Positions 6,176 through 15,490 of a stretch of 64,000 bases of DNA are shown piece after piece (within the stretch, counting starts at the first letter, position 1; every line of letters starts with the position of its first letter). Both the position numbers and the translations under genes were made by a program. A model generated the notes under the pieces. It saw nothing but the letters and a program-made list of their open reading frames with translations, did no database searches and was not told the origin of the DNA. This DNA is from Methanooceanicella nereidis. Lineage in GTDB: Archaea > Halobacteriota > Methanocellia > Methanocellales > Methanocellaceae. The DNA lies in contig NZ_PGCK01000009.1 of assembly GCF_021023085.1 (NCBI RefSeq), forward strand, positions 1-64,000, in the 5' to 3' direction.

Positions 6176-9157
6176 ATGCCTTTCAGGATCGAGGTGGCGC
6201 TAAAGCCAGAATTCAAGGACGCTCTCGGAGAGAGCATTAAACGATCAATTAAAGATCATCTTAACATCAATGTAGGCGACGTCAAGACCATAAAAGTGTA
6301 CACGGTCAACGCCGGACTTACGGACGTGGAGAAAAAAGCCGTGGCAAGCGGGCCTTTCTCTGACCAGGTAGTCCAGGAACATTCGATAGACAGGCCGCTG
6401 GCGAGCGGTTTCGACTGGCTCGTCGAAGTAGGGTTCAAGCCGGGTGTCACAGATAATGAAGGAAAGACCGGTAAAGAGGCCATCGAGGACAGGCTTGGAC
6501 GTAAGCTCGCAGGTAACGAGTCCGTACATACCTCGATGCAGTACCTTATCAGCGGAAAGCTGACGAGAGAGCAGGTAGAGAGCATCAGTAAGGAATTGCT
6601 CGGAAATGAGCTTATAGAGCGCTTTGAGATAGTCGACGGCCGTTCCTGGGACTCGCGAAAAGGGATCGAGCCTTATGTCCCGCTGGTCAGGGATACGCAC
6701 AAGCCAAAAGTCGTCGAGATAAACCTTGACGTTAGCGACTCCGAATTGATCGAGATCAGCAAGAAAGGTACTCTTGCGTTAACCCTGGAAGAGATGAAAT
6801 GCATCAGGGACTATTTTAAAGACCCGGAGATAATTGCCGAAAGAAAGAAACTTGGCCTTGGTGAGCGCCCTACTGACGTAGAGCTCGAGTCTCTGGCACA
6901 GACATGGAGCGAACACTGTAAGCATAAGATCTTTAACGCGACCATAGATTACAGGGACGGCAACCGGCAGCTGACAGTGAACAGCCTTTTCAAGTCATAT
7001 ATCAGAAAGTCCACGGAAGAAATATCAAAGAACATAGACTGGCTGGTCTCGGTATTCAAAGATAATGCCGGGGTCATAAAGTTTACCGGGGACAATAACA
7101 TCGCATTCAAAGTGGAAACTCATAACAGCCCGTCAGCGCTTGACCCGTACGGAGGCGCGATCACGGGCATAGTCGGCGTGGACAGGGATGCCGCAGGCAC
7201 AGGCCTCGGGTCAAAGGTCATCGCGCACACGGATGTGCTGTGCTTCGCTTCGCCGTACTATAAAGGAAAACTTCCGCCGAGGATATTCCACCCCCGGCGG
7301 ATTATGGAGGGTGTCGTAAGAGGCATCAAGGACGGAGGTAACAAGAACGGCATACCGACCATCAACGGGGCGATTTTGTTCGACGACAGATATGGAGGAA
7401 AGCCGCTCGTATATTGCGGATCGCTAGGCATCATGCCGGCAAAGATAAACGGACAGCCCTCTGAAGTTAAAAACGCCGACCCGGGAGATCTTATAGTCAT
7501 GATGGGAGGCCGTATCGGAAAGGACGGTATCCATGGCGCCACATTCTCATCGGAGGAATTACATGAAGGCTCGCCTGCAACTGCGGTGCAGATAGGTGAT
7601 CCCATAACCCAGAAAAAGATGCTTGATCTACTCCTTGAAGCAAGGGACATGGGATTATATAAGTGCATTACGGACAACGGTGCAGGAGGGCTTTCATCCT
7701 CTGTAGGCGAGATGGCGCAGTTTTCCGGCGGATGCGAGATCCGCCTTGAGAAAGCCCCTCTCAAATACCACGGGCTTGACCCATGGGAAATACTGTTATC
7801 TGAGGCTCAGGAGAGAATGACACTGTCAGTGCCTCCGGAAAAGATAGACGAGCTGATGGAATTATGCAAACGCCGCGGCGTAGAGGCTACGGTGCTAGGC
7901 AGATTCACAGGAAGCAAAAAATTCCATGCGCTTTACGGCGACGATACAGTCGCATATCTGGATATGGATTTCCTGCATGACGGACTTCCGGAGATGAAGC
8001 TTGAAGCAGTATGGAAAGAGCCGAAATACCCGGAGCCGGAAATATCGGACGAGGGACTCACGATGATCCTTCACGAAATGCTCTCGGACCTGAACGTCGC
8101 GAGCAAAGAATGGGTCATCAGGCAGTACGATCATGAAGTGCAGGGAGGCTCTGTCATAAAACCGCTCACGGGCAAGTATAATGACGGCCCCGGCGATGCC
8201 GGAGTGATAAGGCCTGTGCTCGGAAGGATGGAAGGCGTAGCCGTATCCAACGGAATAAACCCGTTCTATGGGGACATTGACACTTACCATATGACGGCCA
8301 ACGCTATCGATGAGGCTATCAGGAACATCATAGCGGTAGGCGGAAGCCTTGACCAGATAGCCCTGCTCGACAACTTCTGCTGGTGCGATCCGGTCTATGA
8401 TCCTGAAAAGACTCCTGACGGCCATTACAAGCTGGCGCAGCTGGTAAGGGCTAACATGGCACTCTACGATTATTGCGTCGCTTATGGCACGCCCTGTATC
8501 TCGGGCAAAGACTCGATGAAGAACGATTATAAGCTTAAGGGCGAGGACGGCAAAGAGTATAAGATATCCATACCTCCGACGGTGCTCTTCTCTGCAGTAG
8601 GTGTGATACCGGACGTCAGAAAGTGCGTAACGATGGACGCAAAGGCTCCGGGAGACCATATTTACGTGATAGGCACGACGAAAGACGAGCTGGGAGGCTC
8701 AAGGTTCTATGCCAGCCTGGGGTATAAAGGTAATAAGGTGCCTAAAGTGGACGCAAAGACAGCTAAAAAGACCTATCAGGCATTATCGTCCGCGATCCAG
8801 GCCGGTCTCGTGGCCTCATGCCATGACTGCTCTGACGGAGGCCTTGGAGTGGCCCTTGCGGAAACTTGCTTCGCAGGAGGATATGGCGCGGACATCGAGC
8901 TGGCAAAGGTGCCGGCGGAAAGGATCGGCAAGGACGCACAGGTCCTTTTCTCGGAAAGCGCAAGCAGGTTCGTCGTGACAGTATCACCCGACAAGGCTAA
9001 GGAGTTCGAAAGAATGATGGACGGGGTCACATGCGCGCAGATAGGCATGACCAGGAACGATGACCGCTTCCTTGTAAGAGGACTGGCAGGTATTCGCATG
9101 ATCGACACGATCATCGGAGCATTGAAAGATTCGTGGCAATACCCGCTGAGGTGGTAA
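6176..9157 (+). CDS. purL: Phosphoribosylformylglycinamidine synthase, synthetase subunit, with N-terminal PurS-like domains
   Basis: A 993-residue protein of the fourth step of purine synthesis, turning FGAR, ATP and ammonia into FGAM. The first ~160 residues look like two PurS-like units (FRIEVALKPEF... and DWLVEVGFKPG...), which in other organisms form a separate subunit. The catalytic part follows, with TWSEHCKHK (~245), KVETHNSPSALDP (~320) and a second AIRS-like half with GGSVIKPL (~660) and CHDCSDGGLG (~880). The ribosome site GAGGAG lies 5-6 bases before the ATG and a TATA-like AATTATAC about 45 bp upstream. The purQ gene follows after 2 bp, so ammonia comes from a separate glutaminase as in archaea, while PurS is fused here. 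Confidence 0.95.
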   Translation: MPFRIEVALKPEFKDALGESIKRSIKDHLNINVGDVKTIKVYTVNAGLTDVEKKAVASGPFSDQVVQEHSIDRPLASGFDWLVEVGFKPGVTDNEGKTGKEAIEDRLGRKLAGNESVHTSMQYLISGKLTREQVESISKELLGNELIERFEIVDGRSWDSRKGIEPYVPLVRDTHKPKVVEINLDVSDSELIEISKKGTLALTLEEMKCIRDYFKDPEIIAERKKLGLGERPTDVELESLAQTWSEHCKHKIFNATIDYRDGNRQLTVNSLFKSYIRKSTEEISKNIDWLVSVFKDNAGVIKFTGDNNIAFKVETHNSPSALDPYGGAITGIVGVDRDAAGTGLGSKVIAHTDVLCFASPYYKGKLPPRIFHPRRIMEGVVRGIKDGGNKNGIPTINGAILFDDRYGGKPLVYCGSLGIMPAKINGQPSEVKNADPGDLIVMMGGRIGKDGIHGATFSSEELHEGSPATAVQIGDPITQKKMLDLLLEARDMGLYKCITDNGAGGLSSSVGEMAQFSGGCEIRLEKAPLKYHGLDPWEILLSEAQERMTLSVPPEKIDELMELCKRRGVEATVLGRFTGSKKFHALYGDDTVAYLDMDFLHDGLPEMKLEAVWKEPKYPEPEISDEGLTMILHEMLSDLNVASKEWVIRQYDHEVQGGSVIKPLTGKYNDGPGDAGVIRPVLGRMEGVAVSNGINPFYGDIDTYHMTANAIDEAIRNIIAVGGSLDQIALLDNFCWCDPVYDPEKTPDGHYKLAQLVRANMALYDYCVAYGTPCISGKDSMKNDYKLKGEDGKEYKISIPPTVLFSAVGVIPDVRKCVTMDAKAPGDHIYVIGTTKDELGGSRFYASLGYKGNKVPKVDAKTAKKTYQALSSAIQAGLVASCHDCSDGGLGVALAETCFAGGYGADIELAKVPAERIGKDAQVLFSESASRFVVTVSPDKAKEFERMMDGVTCAQIGMTRNDDRFLVRGLAGIRMIDTIIGALKDSWQYPLRW

Positions 9158-9159
9158 AC

Positions 9160-9996
9160 ATGGCAAAGGTAAAGTCGCTTGTATTGACAGGATACGGAAT
9201 TAACTGCGAGATGGAAACCGCATATGCGAACGAGCTCGCAGGCGCGGAGGCCACGATAGCCCACATCAACGACGTCATAGACGGTAAGTATGACCTGGAA
9301 GATTTCCACATACTTAACTTCCCCGGAGGGTTCTCGTTCGGAGACGACCTCGGAAGCGGAATCGTTTTCGCGAACAAACTGCTATGTGCGAAGACCCCGA
9401 AAGGGCCAATGGTCGATCACATCCTCAAGTTCATAGACGACGGCAAGCTTGTCATCGGCATATGCAACGGTTTCCAGATACTCGTGAAGATGGGGCTGCT
9501 GCCGGCTTTTGATAAAAACTACACCACGCAGACAACGACATTATTCTATAACGATAAGGGATTCAGGGACGCGTGGGTCAACCTGAAGGTCAACCAGGAT
9601 TCCAGATGCATATTCACGAAAGGCATTGAAAGCCTGTATGCGCCTATAAGGCACGGTGAAGGAAAGTTCATCCCTGAAAACGACGCTGCACTAAAGAGGC
9701 TCTGGGACGGCGGGCATGTCGTCCTGCAGTATGTTGACCAGTTCAACAGGCCTACGATGGAGTTCCCGATGAACCCCAACGCGTCGGTGGATGCTATAGC
9801 GGGCATATGCGATGAGACGGGCCGCATATTCGGGTTGATGCCGCATCCGGAAGCTTTCAATCACATTACGAACCATCCGCATTACACTCGCATACGCGAG
9901 GAGCACGCCAGGAAAAATATGCCCCTTCCGGAAGAAGGCGACGGCATAAAGATCTGGAGAAATGCGGTGTCATACGCGGTTCAAAATCTAATATAA
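9160..9996 (+). CDS. purQ: Phosphoribosylformylglycinamidine synthase, glutaminase subunit
   Basis: A 278-residue class I glutamine amidotransferase that supplies ammonia to PurL. The nucleophile Cys lies in GICNGFQILVKMG (~105), and the His/Glu pair in MPHPEAF (~228). An upstream in-frame ATG at 9133 lies inside purL; I chose 9160 because GAGGTGG sits at a good distance and the protein then begins in the family-typical way (MAKVKSLVLTGYGINCE). The length fits the larger archaeal PurQ type. The stop is 4 bp from the end of the convergent response regulator gene. Confidence 0.94.
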   Translation: MAKVKSLVLTGYGINCEMETAYANELAGAEATIAHINDVIDGKYDLEDFHILNFPGGFSFGDDLGSGIVFANKLLCAKTPKGPMVDHILKFIDDGKLVIGICNGFQILVKMGLLPAFDKNYTTQTTTLFYNDKGFRDAWVNLKVNQDSRCIFTKGIESLYAPIRHGEGKFIPENDAALKRLWDGGHVVLQYVDQFNRPTMEFPMNPNASVDAIAGICDETGRIFGLMPHPEAFNHITNHPHYTRIREEHARKNMPLPEEGDGIKIWRNAVSYAVQNLI

Positions 9997-10000
9997 AATT

Positions 10001-10408
10001 TTAAGAAGCTGGATGCTGGCATCCTTTAATGACAGCATCCACGGTATCATTTATAACGCTCAAGCTTGCGGGTTTTTTAATAAATGCAACGGCACCGGCC
10101 TCTAAAGCTTTATCCCGGATATCTTCGTCGGCACTGATAAAAATCACCCTTGTCTGGGGCTTCATCTTCAGGATCTCTTCCGTCGCCTCCAGTCCGGTCA
10201 TTATTGGCAGTCTATGGTCCATGATGATGATATCAGGTTTTTGTTCAGAACTTGAAAACTTTTTTACCGCATCATGGCCATCATAGGCTATGAATATGAT
10301 CGGTACGCCCATCCTTTTCAGGATAAGCTTATAGATATTGATGAGCTCCTGCTCGTCCTCAACTATCGCAATACCTGCCGCATGGTCTTTTCTATCCATA
10401 TTCCTCAT
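10001..10408 (-). CDS. Single-domain response regulator
   Basis: A 135-residue CheY-like receiver: acidic pocket EDE near residues 17-19, phosphoacceptor Asp in IIIMDHRLP (~63), Thr/Ser switch in VIFISADED (~90), Lys in FIKKPAS (~112). There is no output domain, as is common in methanogens. Its first codons overlap the 3' end of the histidine kinase gene by 17 bp, so the two form a translationally coupled pair and the kinase is the probable phosphodonor. An alternative ATG at 10399 is possible. Confidence 0.92.
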   Translation of the reverse strand: MRNMDRKDHAAGIAIVEDEQELINIYKLILKRMGVPIIFIAYDGHDAVKKFSSSEQKPDIIIMDHRLPIMTGLEATEEILKMKPQTRVIFISADEDIRDKALEAGAVAFIKKPASLSVINDTVDAVIKGCQHPAS

Positions 10409-12191
10409 CAGCCGCCGGAAGAGATATGATAAAGCTCACTCCTTTTTTATGATCCCCGGGCACCCTGTCCCTGATCTCTACAGAGCCTCCGAACCGCTCG
10501 ACAAGCGTTCTAACTATATACAGGCCAAGCCCTTTACCATGGGCCTTAGTGGTACCTCGCTGGAACCGCCTGAACAGTTTTGGCTTAACATCATCAGGTA
10601 TACCGTACCCTGTATCTGAGATGGTCACCGTATAGAACAATTTACTGTTGATATATTTTTCACCGGTAACGATATTGATATCGACCTCGTCGCCGGAATA
10701 TTTTACCGAGTTATCTATTATATTGCAAAAAACTTCCTTAAGTAATGATATTCCCCGCACATACAGGCCTTCATGTGGAGTATAATGTATTGCTACCTTT
10801 TTACCCGGGGGATGGGGAGCCTCATCAATGCAGCTAAGGATCATTTTATTGATGTCAACGATCTCAAGCTCTAGTTTTTCGCTGGTGATCCTCTGTATTT
10901 TTCTCACATTGTCTATTATTCCGGCACTTCCCTGAATGCTCGCTATGGCATTATCCATTAGCTTTTTCCGCTGTTCATCCGTAAGAGTCTCGTCTTCCCT
11001 TAACAGTTCAAGGCTGTTCAGCGTGGTCTGGTTAAGATTATTGATGTCGTGGCCCATTATATCAAGGTAGAGCTCTGCACGATTTCTCTCATCTTCGGCA
11101 TGGTTCTTTGCATTGACTATCTTTTCCTGGTCGGTCCTTATCTCCTGGGCCATAGCATCCATCGACCTGGCAAGTTCGCCTATCTCATCATTACGTTCAA
11201 TAGGCAGGTATTTACGATAATCGCCCCGGGGCATTTTAATCGTAGCCCTTGCCATCTTTATTATCGGGTCTACGAAGTATTTCCCTATCAGGTACGCGAT
11301 AACCGACGATAATAAGATCAGGAATAGAATAAAGATTATAAACGCGTTCGTAGTCTCTGTAATGGGCTGATACGCGATGTCAACCGGTAAAGCTACGACA
11401 ACCCCCCAACCGTATTTGGATACCGGTGAATATGCCGCTAGACGGATGTCATTCTCTACCGGGTTATACTGCTCAATGACCCCCTCTTCGCCGCGGAGAA
11501 CGTTTCGGACTCCAGGGACATAGGAGTAGTTTTTCATAGTGTCCATATACCCTTTATTATAATGGACAAAAATATGACCGGTCCTGTTCACAAGGTATGT
11601 ATATTCCCTGTTCCTCGTCTGTGATTCGAGAACAAATGCCGAATATTCTGTAAGGTCGATAGTCCCGACGATCACGCCAATGGTCTTATCATCCTTTTTT
11701 ATCGGGACTCCTATGTATATGGTCGGCTTATTAACGATCGGGCTGATCGATGCGTCCGTGACGTATGAACTCCCGGTCTTTAAAGGATTGAGAACATGAG
11801 GCTTTTCCGAATAATTTTTCCCGACAAGATCGGAAAACGGATAACTGGCGACGATAGTGCCGTTATCGTCAATAATATATGCGGCATAAAAAGGGCTGGT
11901 CTGGCGTATGAATTCGAGGACTTCATTCAGATATGCTATGTCACCATCATCCAGTGCCCTTATTACGGAAGGCCTTACGGATTGGCTTTCGAGATATACT
12001 GTAGCGGAACCCACATAGTTGGAAGTGAGAATAGAAATGGCCTTTGCCTGCGCAAGATTAGTATCCCATATATCCTGCCTTATCTGGTCCCTGTAGTAAA
12101 TACTGCTGATCGTGCCTACGGATATGATAGGCAGTGTCAGCAGTATTAACAATAATATCATTGCCTGGAGTTTAATGGAGATATATCTCAT
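10392..12191 (-). CDS. Membrane sensor histidine kinase (Cache-HAMP-HisKA-HATPase)
   Basis: A 599-residue kinase. A first membrane helix (residues ~8-28) is followed by a large extracellular double-Cache-type sensor domain (~35-270), a second helix (~285-305), HAMP (~305-360), and a phosphorylation helix with H-D-I-N-N-L-N at ~386, a variant H-box I associate with methanogen kinases. The ATPase domain ends the protein, with N box CNIIDNSVKYS, G1 DTGYGIPDD and G2 GKGLGLYIV. Cache domains bind small ligands such as amino acids or carboxylates, but the ligand is not predictable. The promoter faces 12192-12377, an AT-rich gap shared with the divergent UPF0145 gene. Confidence 0.92.
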   Translation of the reverse strand: MRYISIKLQAMILLLILLTLPIISVGTISSIYYRDQIRQDIWDTNLAQAKAISILTSNYVGSATVYLESQSVRPSVIRALDDGDIAYLNEVLEFIRQTSPFYAAYIIDDNGTIVASYPFSDLVGKNYSEKPHVLNPLKTGSSYVTDASISPIVNKPTIYIGVPIKKDDKTIGVIVGTIDLTEYSAFVLESQTRNREYTYLVNRTGHIFVHYNKGYMDTMKNYSYVPGVRNVLRGEEGVIEQYNPVENDIRLAAYSPVSKYGWGVVVALPVDIAYQPITETTNAFIIFILFLILLSSVIAYLIGKYFVDPIIKMARATIKMPRGDYRKYLPIERNDEIGELARSMDAMAQEIRTDQEKIVNAKNHAEDERNRAELYLDIMGHDINNLNQTTLNSLELLREDETLTDEQRKKLMDNAIASIQGSAGIIDNVRKIQRITSEKLELEIVDINKMILSCIDEAPHPPGKKVAIHYTPHEGLYVRGISLLKEVFCNIIDNSVKYSGDEVDINIVTGEKYINSKLFYTVTISDTGYGIPDDVKPKLFRRFQRGTTKAHGKGLGLYIVRTLVERFGGSVEIRDRVPGDHKKGVSFIISLPAADEEYG

Positions 12192-12392
12192 TTAGTCCCA
12201 ATAAATATGGGAAATCTACGATTATATCTTTAAACGCAAAAAATATTATGAAAAAAGGTAATTACCGTTGAAATTTGGGAAGTAGGCTAAGTTTTTTAAA
12301 ATAAATAACATTTAAGTTATTTTAGCTACCGATTATTCAGAAAGCCATGATTATCGAATCCAATATATATTATCAAGTTGCTATTTTTGTTC

Positions 12393-12755
12393 ATGAACGA
12401 TGATATGATAATTGTCAGCACCCCGTACATTCCCGGATACCGTGTCACAAAGACTATCGGGTTCACATGGGGCCTTATCGTCAGAAGCCGCGGCGTCGGA
12501 GGGAACATCGTGGCCAGCCTTAGGACGATATTCGGAGGAGAGATACACGAGTACACCGAGCTTTTAAACCAATCAAGAGAGCAAGCCCTTGAGCGCATGA
12601 AGGACCATGCAAAAAGCATGGGAGCCAACGCAGTATTAAGCGTCGACTTTGATTCCTCTGAACTTGGGCAGTCGATGACCGAGGTACTGGCCTGCGGGAC
12701 CGCTGTCGTCGTAGAAAAGGAGACAGGGACCATAGAGCCGGTAAGACTGGCATAG
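12393..12755 (+). CDS. UPF0145/YbjQ-family protein
   Basis: About 120 residues of the YbjQ/UPF0145 family, small oligomeric proteins of unknown function. The typical IIVSTP...GYRV start, the central GLIVRSRG motif and the ALERMKDHAKSMGANAVLSV helix-strand are all visible. A frame from TTG at 12378 exists, but ATG 12393 (or 12405, giving MIIVSTP as in most relatives) is more likely. No clear ribosome site is seen, which suggests a short or leaderless transcript. It converges with the NRAMP gene at a hairpin terminator. Confidence 0.82.
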   Translation: MNDDMIIVSTPYIPGYRVTKTIGFTWGLIVRSRGVGGNIVASLRTIFGGEIHEYTELLNQSREQALERMKDHAKSMGANAVLSVDFDSSELGQSMTEVLACGTAVVVEKETGTIEPVRLA

Positions 12756-12772
12756 ATCATTGATAAGATCTA

Positions 12773-12831
12773 TGAGCCGCGAAAGTATCATGATCCTGCA
12801 TAGTCATGATGCATGATAGATTTGCGGCTCA
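12773..12831. terminator. Hairpin between convergent UPF0145 and NRAMP genes
   Basis: TGAGCCGC (12773-12780) pairs with GCGGCTCA (12824-12831). The loop contains a second nested pairing (TATCATG with CATGATA-like sequence). It lies between the two stop codons and can serve both strands. Confidence 0.6.
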
Positions 12832-12849
12832 GCGGCCAATATTTTAAGC

Positions 12850-14115
12850 TTAAAATATCTCCATCAGCAGTATCATGGCAGTCAGGAGTATCATTACAAT
12901 GCTCGTGCTCCATGCAACGATATTGAACAGCCTGCTGTTAACGTATTCTCCCATCAGCTTCTTATTATTGATAAGCACGAGCATGAATATCAGCACGAAC
13001 GGTAGAAGCATTCCGTTCATGACCTGCGATATCCACATGATAATCAATAACGGCGCGTTAGGGACCAGTATGAGCAAAGCTCCGACCACAAGCAGCAGGG
13101 TATAGAGAGTGTAGAAATGCGGGGCATCCTTGAAGCTTTTATCAAGCCCGGAATCCCAGCCTATGCCTTCGCACACGCAATATGCCGTGGATAGCGGCAG
13201 GATGGAGGCCGCGAAAACCGAGGCGTTGAAAAGGCCAAAGGCGAACAATGACGCCGCATAATTACCGGCAAGCGGGAATAATGCCAGTGCTGCATCCTTT
13301 GCAGTATCCACCCTTATCCCGTTCGAAAAAATTGTAGTGGCGCACGTCAATATTATAAAGAATACCACAATATCGGTCACTAAACACCCTATTATCACAT
13401 CAAGCCTGGTAAATTTGTAATCTGACAATTTAATGCCCTTGTCGACTATCGACGATTGTATATAGAACTGCATCCACGGGGCGATGGTGGCGCCCACCAT
13501 ACCGACTAACAGTAGTAGATACTCCGGGCTATCGTTTATTGTCGGGACTACAAGATTGGTTGCGACAACACCCCAGTTCGGGCCGGAGAGAAGGCCGGAT
13601 ATGGCATAGGTGATATAGAAACCGCTGGCCATCAGGAAAATTTTTTCAACGACGCTATAGGTCCCCTTTACGACGAGTAACCATACGAGTAACGCGGCGA
13701 TCGGGACTGATATGTATTTGCTTACCCCGAATATTTCCATGCTCGCCGCCACCCCGGCGAACTCGGCCATCGTATTCCCGAAGTTAGCCAGAACAAGACC
13801 CAGTATCAAAAGGATAGTTGCCTTAACGCCGAAGTTCTCGCGTATGAGGTCCGCAAGCCCTTTCCCCGTAACGACACCCATCCTTGCGCACATTTCCTGG
13901 GCCACTATCAGAGCTATGGTTATGGGGATGAGCGTCCATAATAGCCCGTAGCCAAAGTGGGCTCCTGCAAGAGTATATGTCGTTATGCCGCCGGCGTCAT
14001 TATCGACGCTCGCCGTTATGATACCCGGTCCGATCACCGCGAGGAATAAGGCGATGTTCCTCATCTTTAACTTAGATAGCCCGGTGTTAAAGTTATTGAG
14101 AATATTCAACTTCAT
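12850..14115 (-). CDS. NRAMP-like divalent metal (probable Mg2+) transporter
   Basis: A 421-residue membrane protein with about 11 helices of the NRAMP fold (LeuT-type). The first helix has DNDAGG in place of the family motif DPGN, and helix 6 has GATIAPWMQF in place of MPHN, so the canonical Mn/Fe ligands (notably the helix-6 Met) are missing. Loss of that Met is known in NRAMP-related Mg2+ transporters. The gene lies directly downstream of a free-standing MgtE_N/CBS protein, the known Mg-sensing module of MgtE channels, which supports magnesium as substrate. It is the last gene of the Lrp / MgtE-like / NRAMP operon. The ion assignment is inference; the fold is certain. Confidence 0.85.
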   Translation of the reverse strand: MKLNILNNFNTGLSKLKMRNIALFLAVIGPGIITASVDNDAGGITTYTLAGAHFGYGLLWTLIPITIALIVAQEMCARMGVVTGKGLADLIRENFGVKATILLILGLVLANFGNTMAEFAGVAASMEIFGVSKYISVPIAALLVWLLVVKGTYSVVEKIFLMASGFYITYAISGLLSGPNWGVVATNLVVPTINDSPEYLLLLVGMVGATIAPWMQFYIQSSIVDKGIKLSDYKFTRLDVIIGCLVTDIVVFFIILTCATTIFSNGIRVDTAKDAALALFPLAGNYAASLFAFGLFNASVFAASILPLSTAYCVCEGIGWDSGLDKSFKDAPHFYTLYTLLLVVGALLILVPNAPLLIIMWISQVMNGMLLPFVLIFMLVLINNKKLMGEYVNSRLFNIVAWSTSIVMILLTAMILLMEIF

Positions 14116-14127
14116 TGCCCCTGCCCC

Positions 14128-15480
14128 CTAATGCATACGCCTTGATTTAGGGTAATTTTTCGGCAGGTGCTTCTTCACATCCCCGGGAATGATGTAATCC
14201 ATTACATCGTCGAACGTGATGATGCCGAGCATCACTCCATTCTCGTCCACTACAGGCAGCGCTAAAAAGTCATATTTTGATAGCAGGTTAGCCACCTCAT
14301 CTGTCGACGACGAAGGCAAGACGCTAAGCACCTCGGTTTCCATTACATCGTCGATGATCTGGTCCGATCCTGCCAGTAAAAGGTCCCTGATAGAAAGGAC
14401 GCCTATTAAATGCTCTTCGCCATTGAGGACGTATACATAGTAGATCATGTCTATGTCGTGGCACGATTCCCTTATGATGGAGAATACGTCAGATATTTTA
14501 GTGCCTGACGGGACGCTTAAGAACAGATTGGTCATTATGCCTCCCGCGGATTTTTCACTATACTCCATCAGTTCCTTGACGTCGCTGGCGTCCTCGGCAT
14601 CCATTTTTTCAAGGACCTCGGTCGCCCTCTCCTCCGGCATCCTGCTGAGGATATCCGCAGCGTCATCCGGGTTCATGTTCTCGAGCAGGTCTGCTACGTT
14701 CTCGCTCTCCATATTGTTGATGACGGTGTCCTGCACGTCAGGCTCTATCTCGCCCAGGGCTTCGGCTGCAGTCTCATCGTCCAGCGACCCCAGTATAAGA
14801 AGCCGCTCCTTATTATCAAGCTCTTCGAGAATGTCCGCGATGTCTGCCGGGTGAAGGTCCTGGATATTCTTTCTGGAAATATTCAGGTGTATCTTCCTGA
14901 GTTCCGGGTCCAGTGGATCGATATACGACCACGGGATGATCTGGTTAGGAAGCTTTGCGAATAGCTTTTCTGTGATCGACGGAGCCCATAACCTTCTCAG
15001 GATGCCTTTAAAGCCGACATCGACCCCTATGACGCTTAAGATACCCTTTACGCGGGCTAACATCACGTCATTCACGCGTACGACCTTAAGCCCGTCAATA
15101 TCTACGATCTGCTTATCCAGGATGGTCTCCGTCATAAGCATCTCGTTTTCTGATAGCTTGCCGGGTGGAATGACCTCTTTCGCTATGTTCAGATTTATAC
15201 TACCGTTAAAAGAGCCTACGTTAGACATGGGCATTATGACTTTTTCTCCGAGAATGTTGGTGGCATAGACTATACTGGATACCTCCAGCATGGCCTCTCC
15301 CGACCTTATGGCCATATCCTTCAGCCGCCCCAGCAGCACCCCGGTATTATCGAATACTTTAGTGTTTTCGTACTGGCTGAAAAACCGGGGATTCTCGATG
15401 CCCTGGACGGATAATTCTCTGTACCATTCTGACCACTGGTTGCCCGTGTCCGTTTTAGTGAAGTTCTTAGGCTCTTTCAT
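14128..15480 (-). CDS. PRC-barrel / MgtE_N / CBS-pair sensor protein without channel
   Basis: A 450-residue soluble protein. The first ~190 residues contain two PRC-barrel-like units (from VFDNTGVLLGRLKDM and VDIDGLKVVRVNDV). An MgtE N-domain superhelix follows (about 205-310; LHPADIADILEEL and the helical repeats after it), then two CBS motifs (about 310-435; GVLSIRDLLLAG and GIITFDDVMDYI). MgtE channels use the same N and CBS domains to sense cytosolic Mg2+, but no membrane helices are present here. It starts 12 bp upstream of the NRAMP gene, so it probably gates or regulates that transporter. The split arrangement recurs in other prokaryotes but the mechanism has not, to my knowledge, been shown. 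Confidence 0.88.
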   Translation of the reverse strand: MKEPKNFTKTDTGNQWSEWYRELSVQGIENPRFFSQYENTKVFDNTGVLLGRLKDMAIRSGEAMLEVSSIVYATNILGEKVIMPMSNVGSFNGSINLNIAKEVIPPGKLSENEMLMTETILDKQIVDIDGLKVVRVNDVMLARVKGILSVIGVDVGFKGILRRLWAPSITEKLFAKLPNQIIPWSYIDPLDPELRKIHLNISRKNIQDLHPADIADILEELDNKERLLILGSLDDETAAEALGEIEPDVQDTVINNMESENVADLLENMNPDDAADILSRMPEERATEVLEKMDAEDASDVKELMEYSEKSAGGIMTNLFLSVPSGTKISDVFSIIRESCHDIDMIYYVYVLNGEEHLIGVLSIRDLLLAGSDQIIDDVMETEVLSVLPSSSTDEVANLLSKYDFLALPVVDENGVMLGIITFDDVMDYIIPGDVKKHLPKNYPKSRRMH

Positions 15481-15490
15481 TTTTACACCC

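Noticed and set aside
7895-8659. 254-codon frame antisense to purL
   Set aside because: It lies opposite a clearly conserved part of PurL and shows no recognisable domain; the frame is a side effect of codon use.
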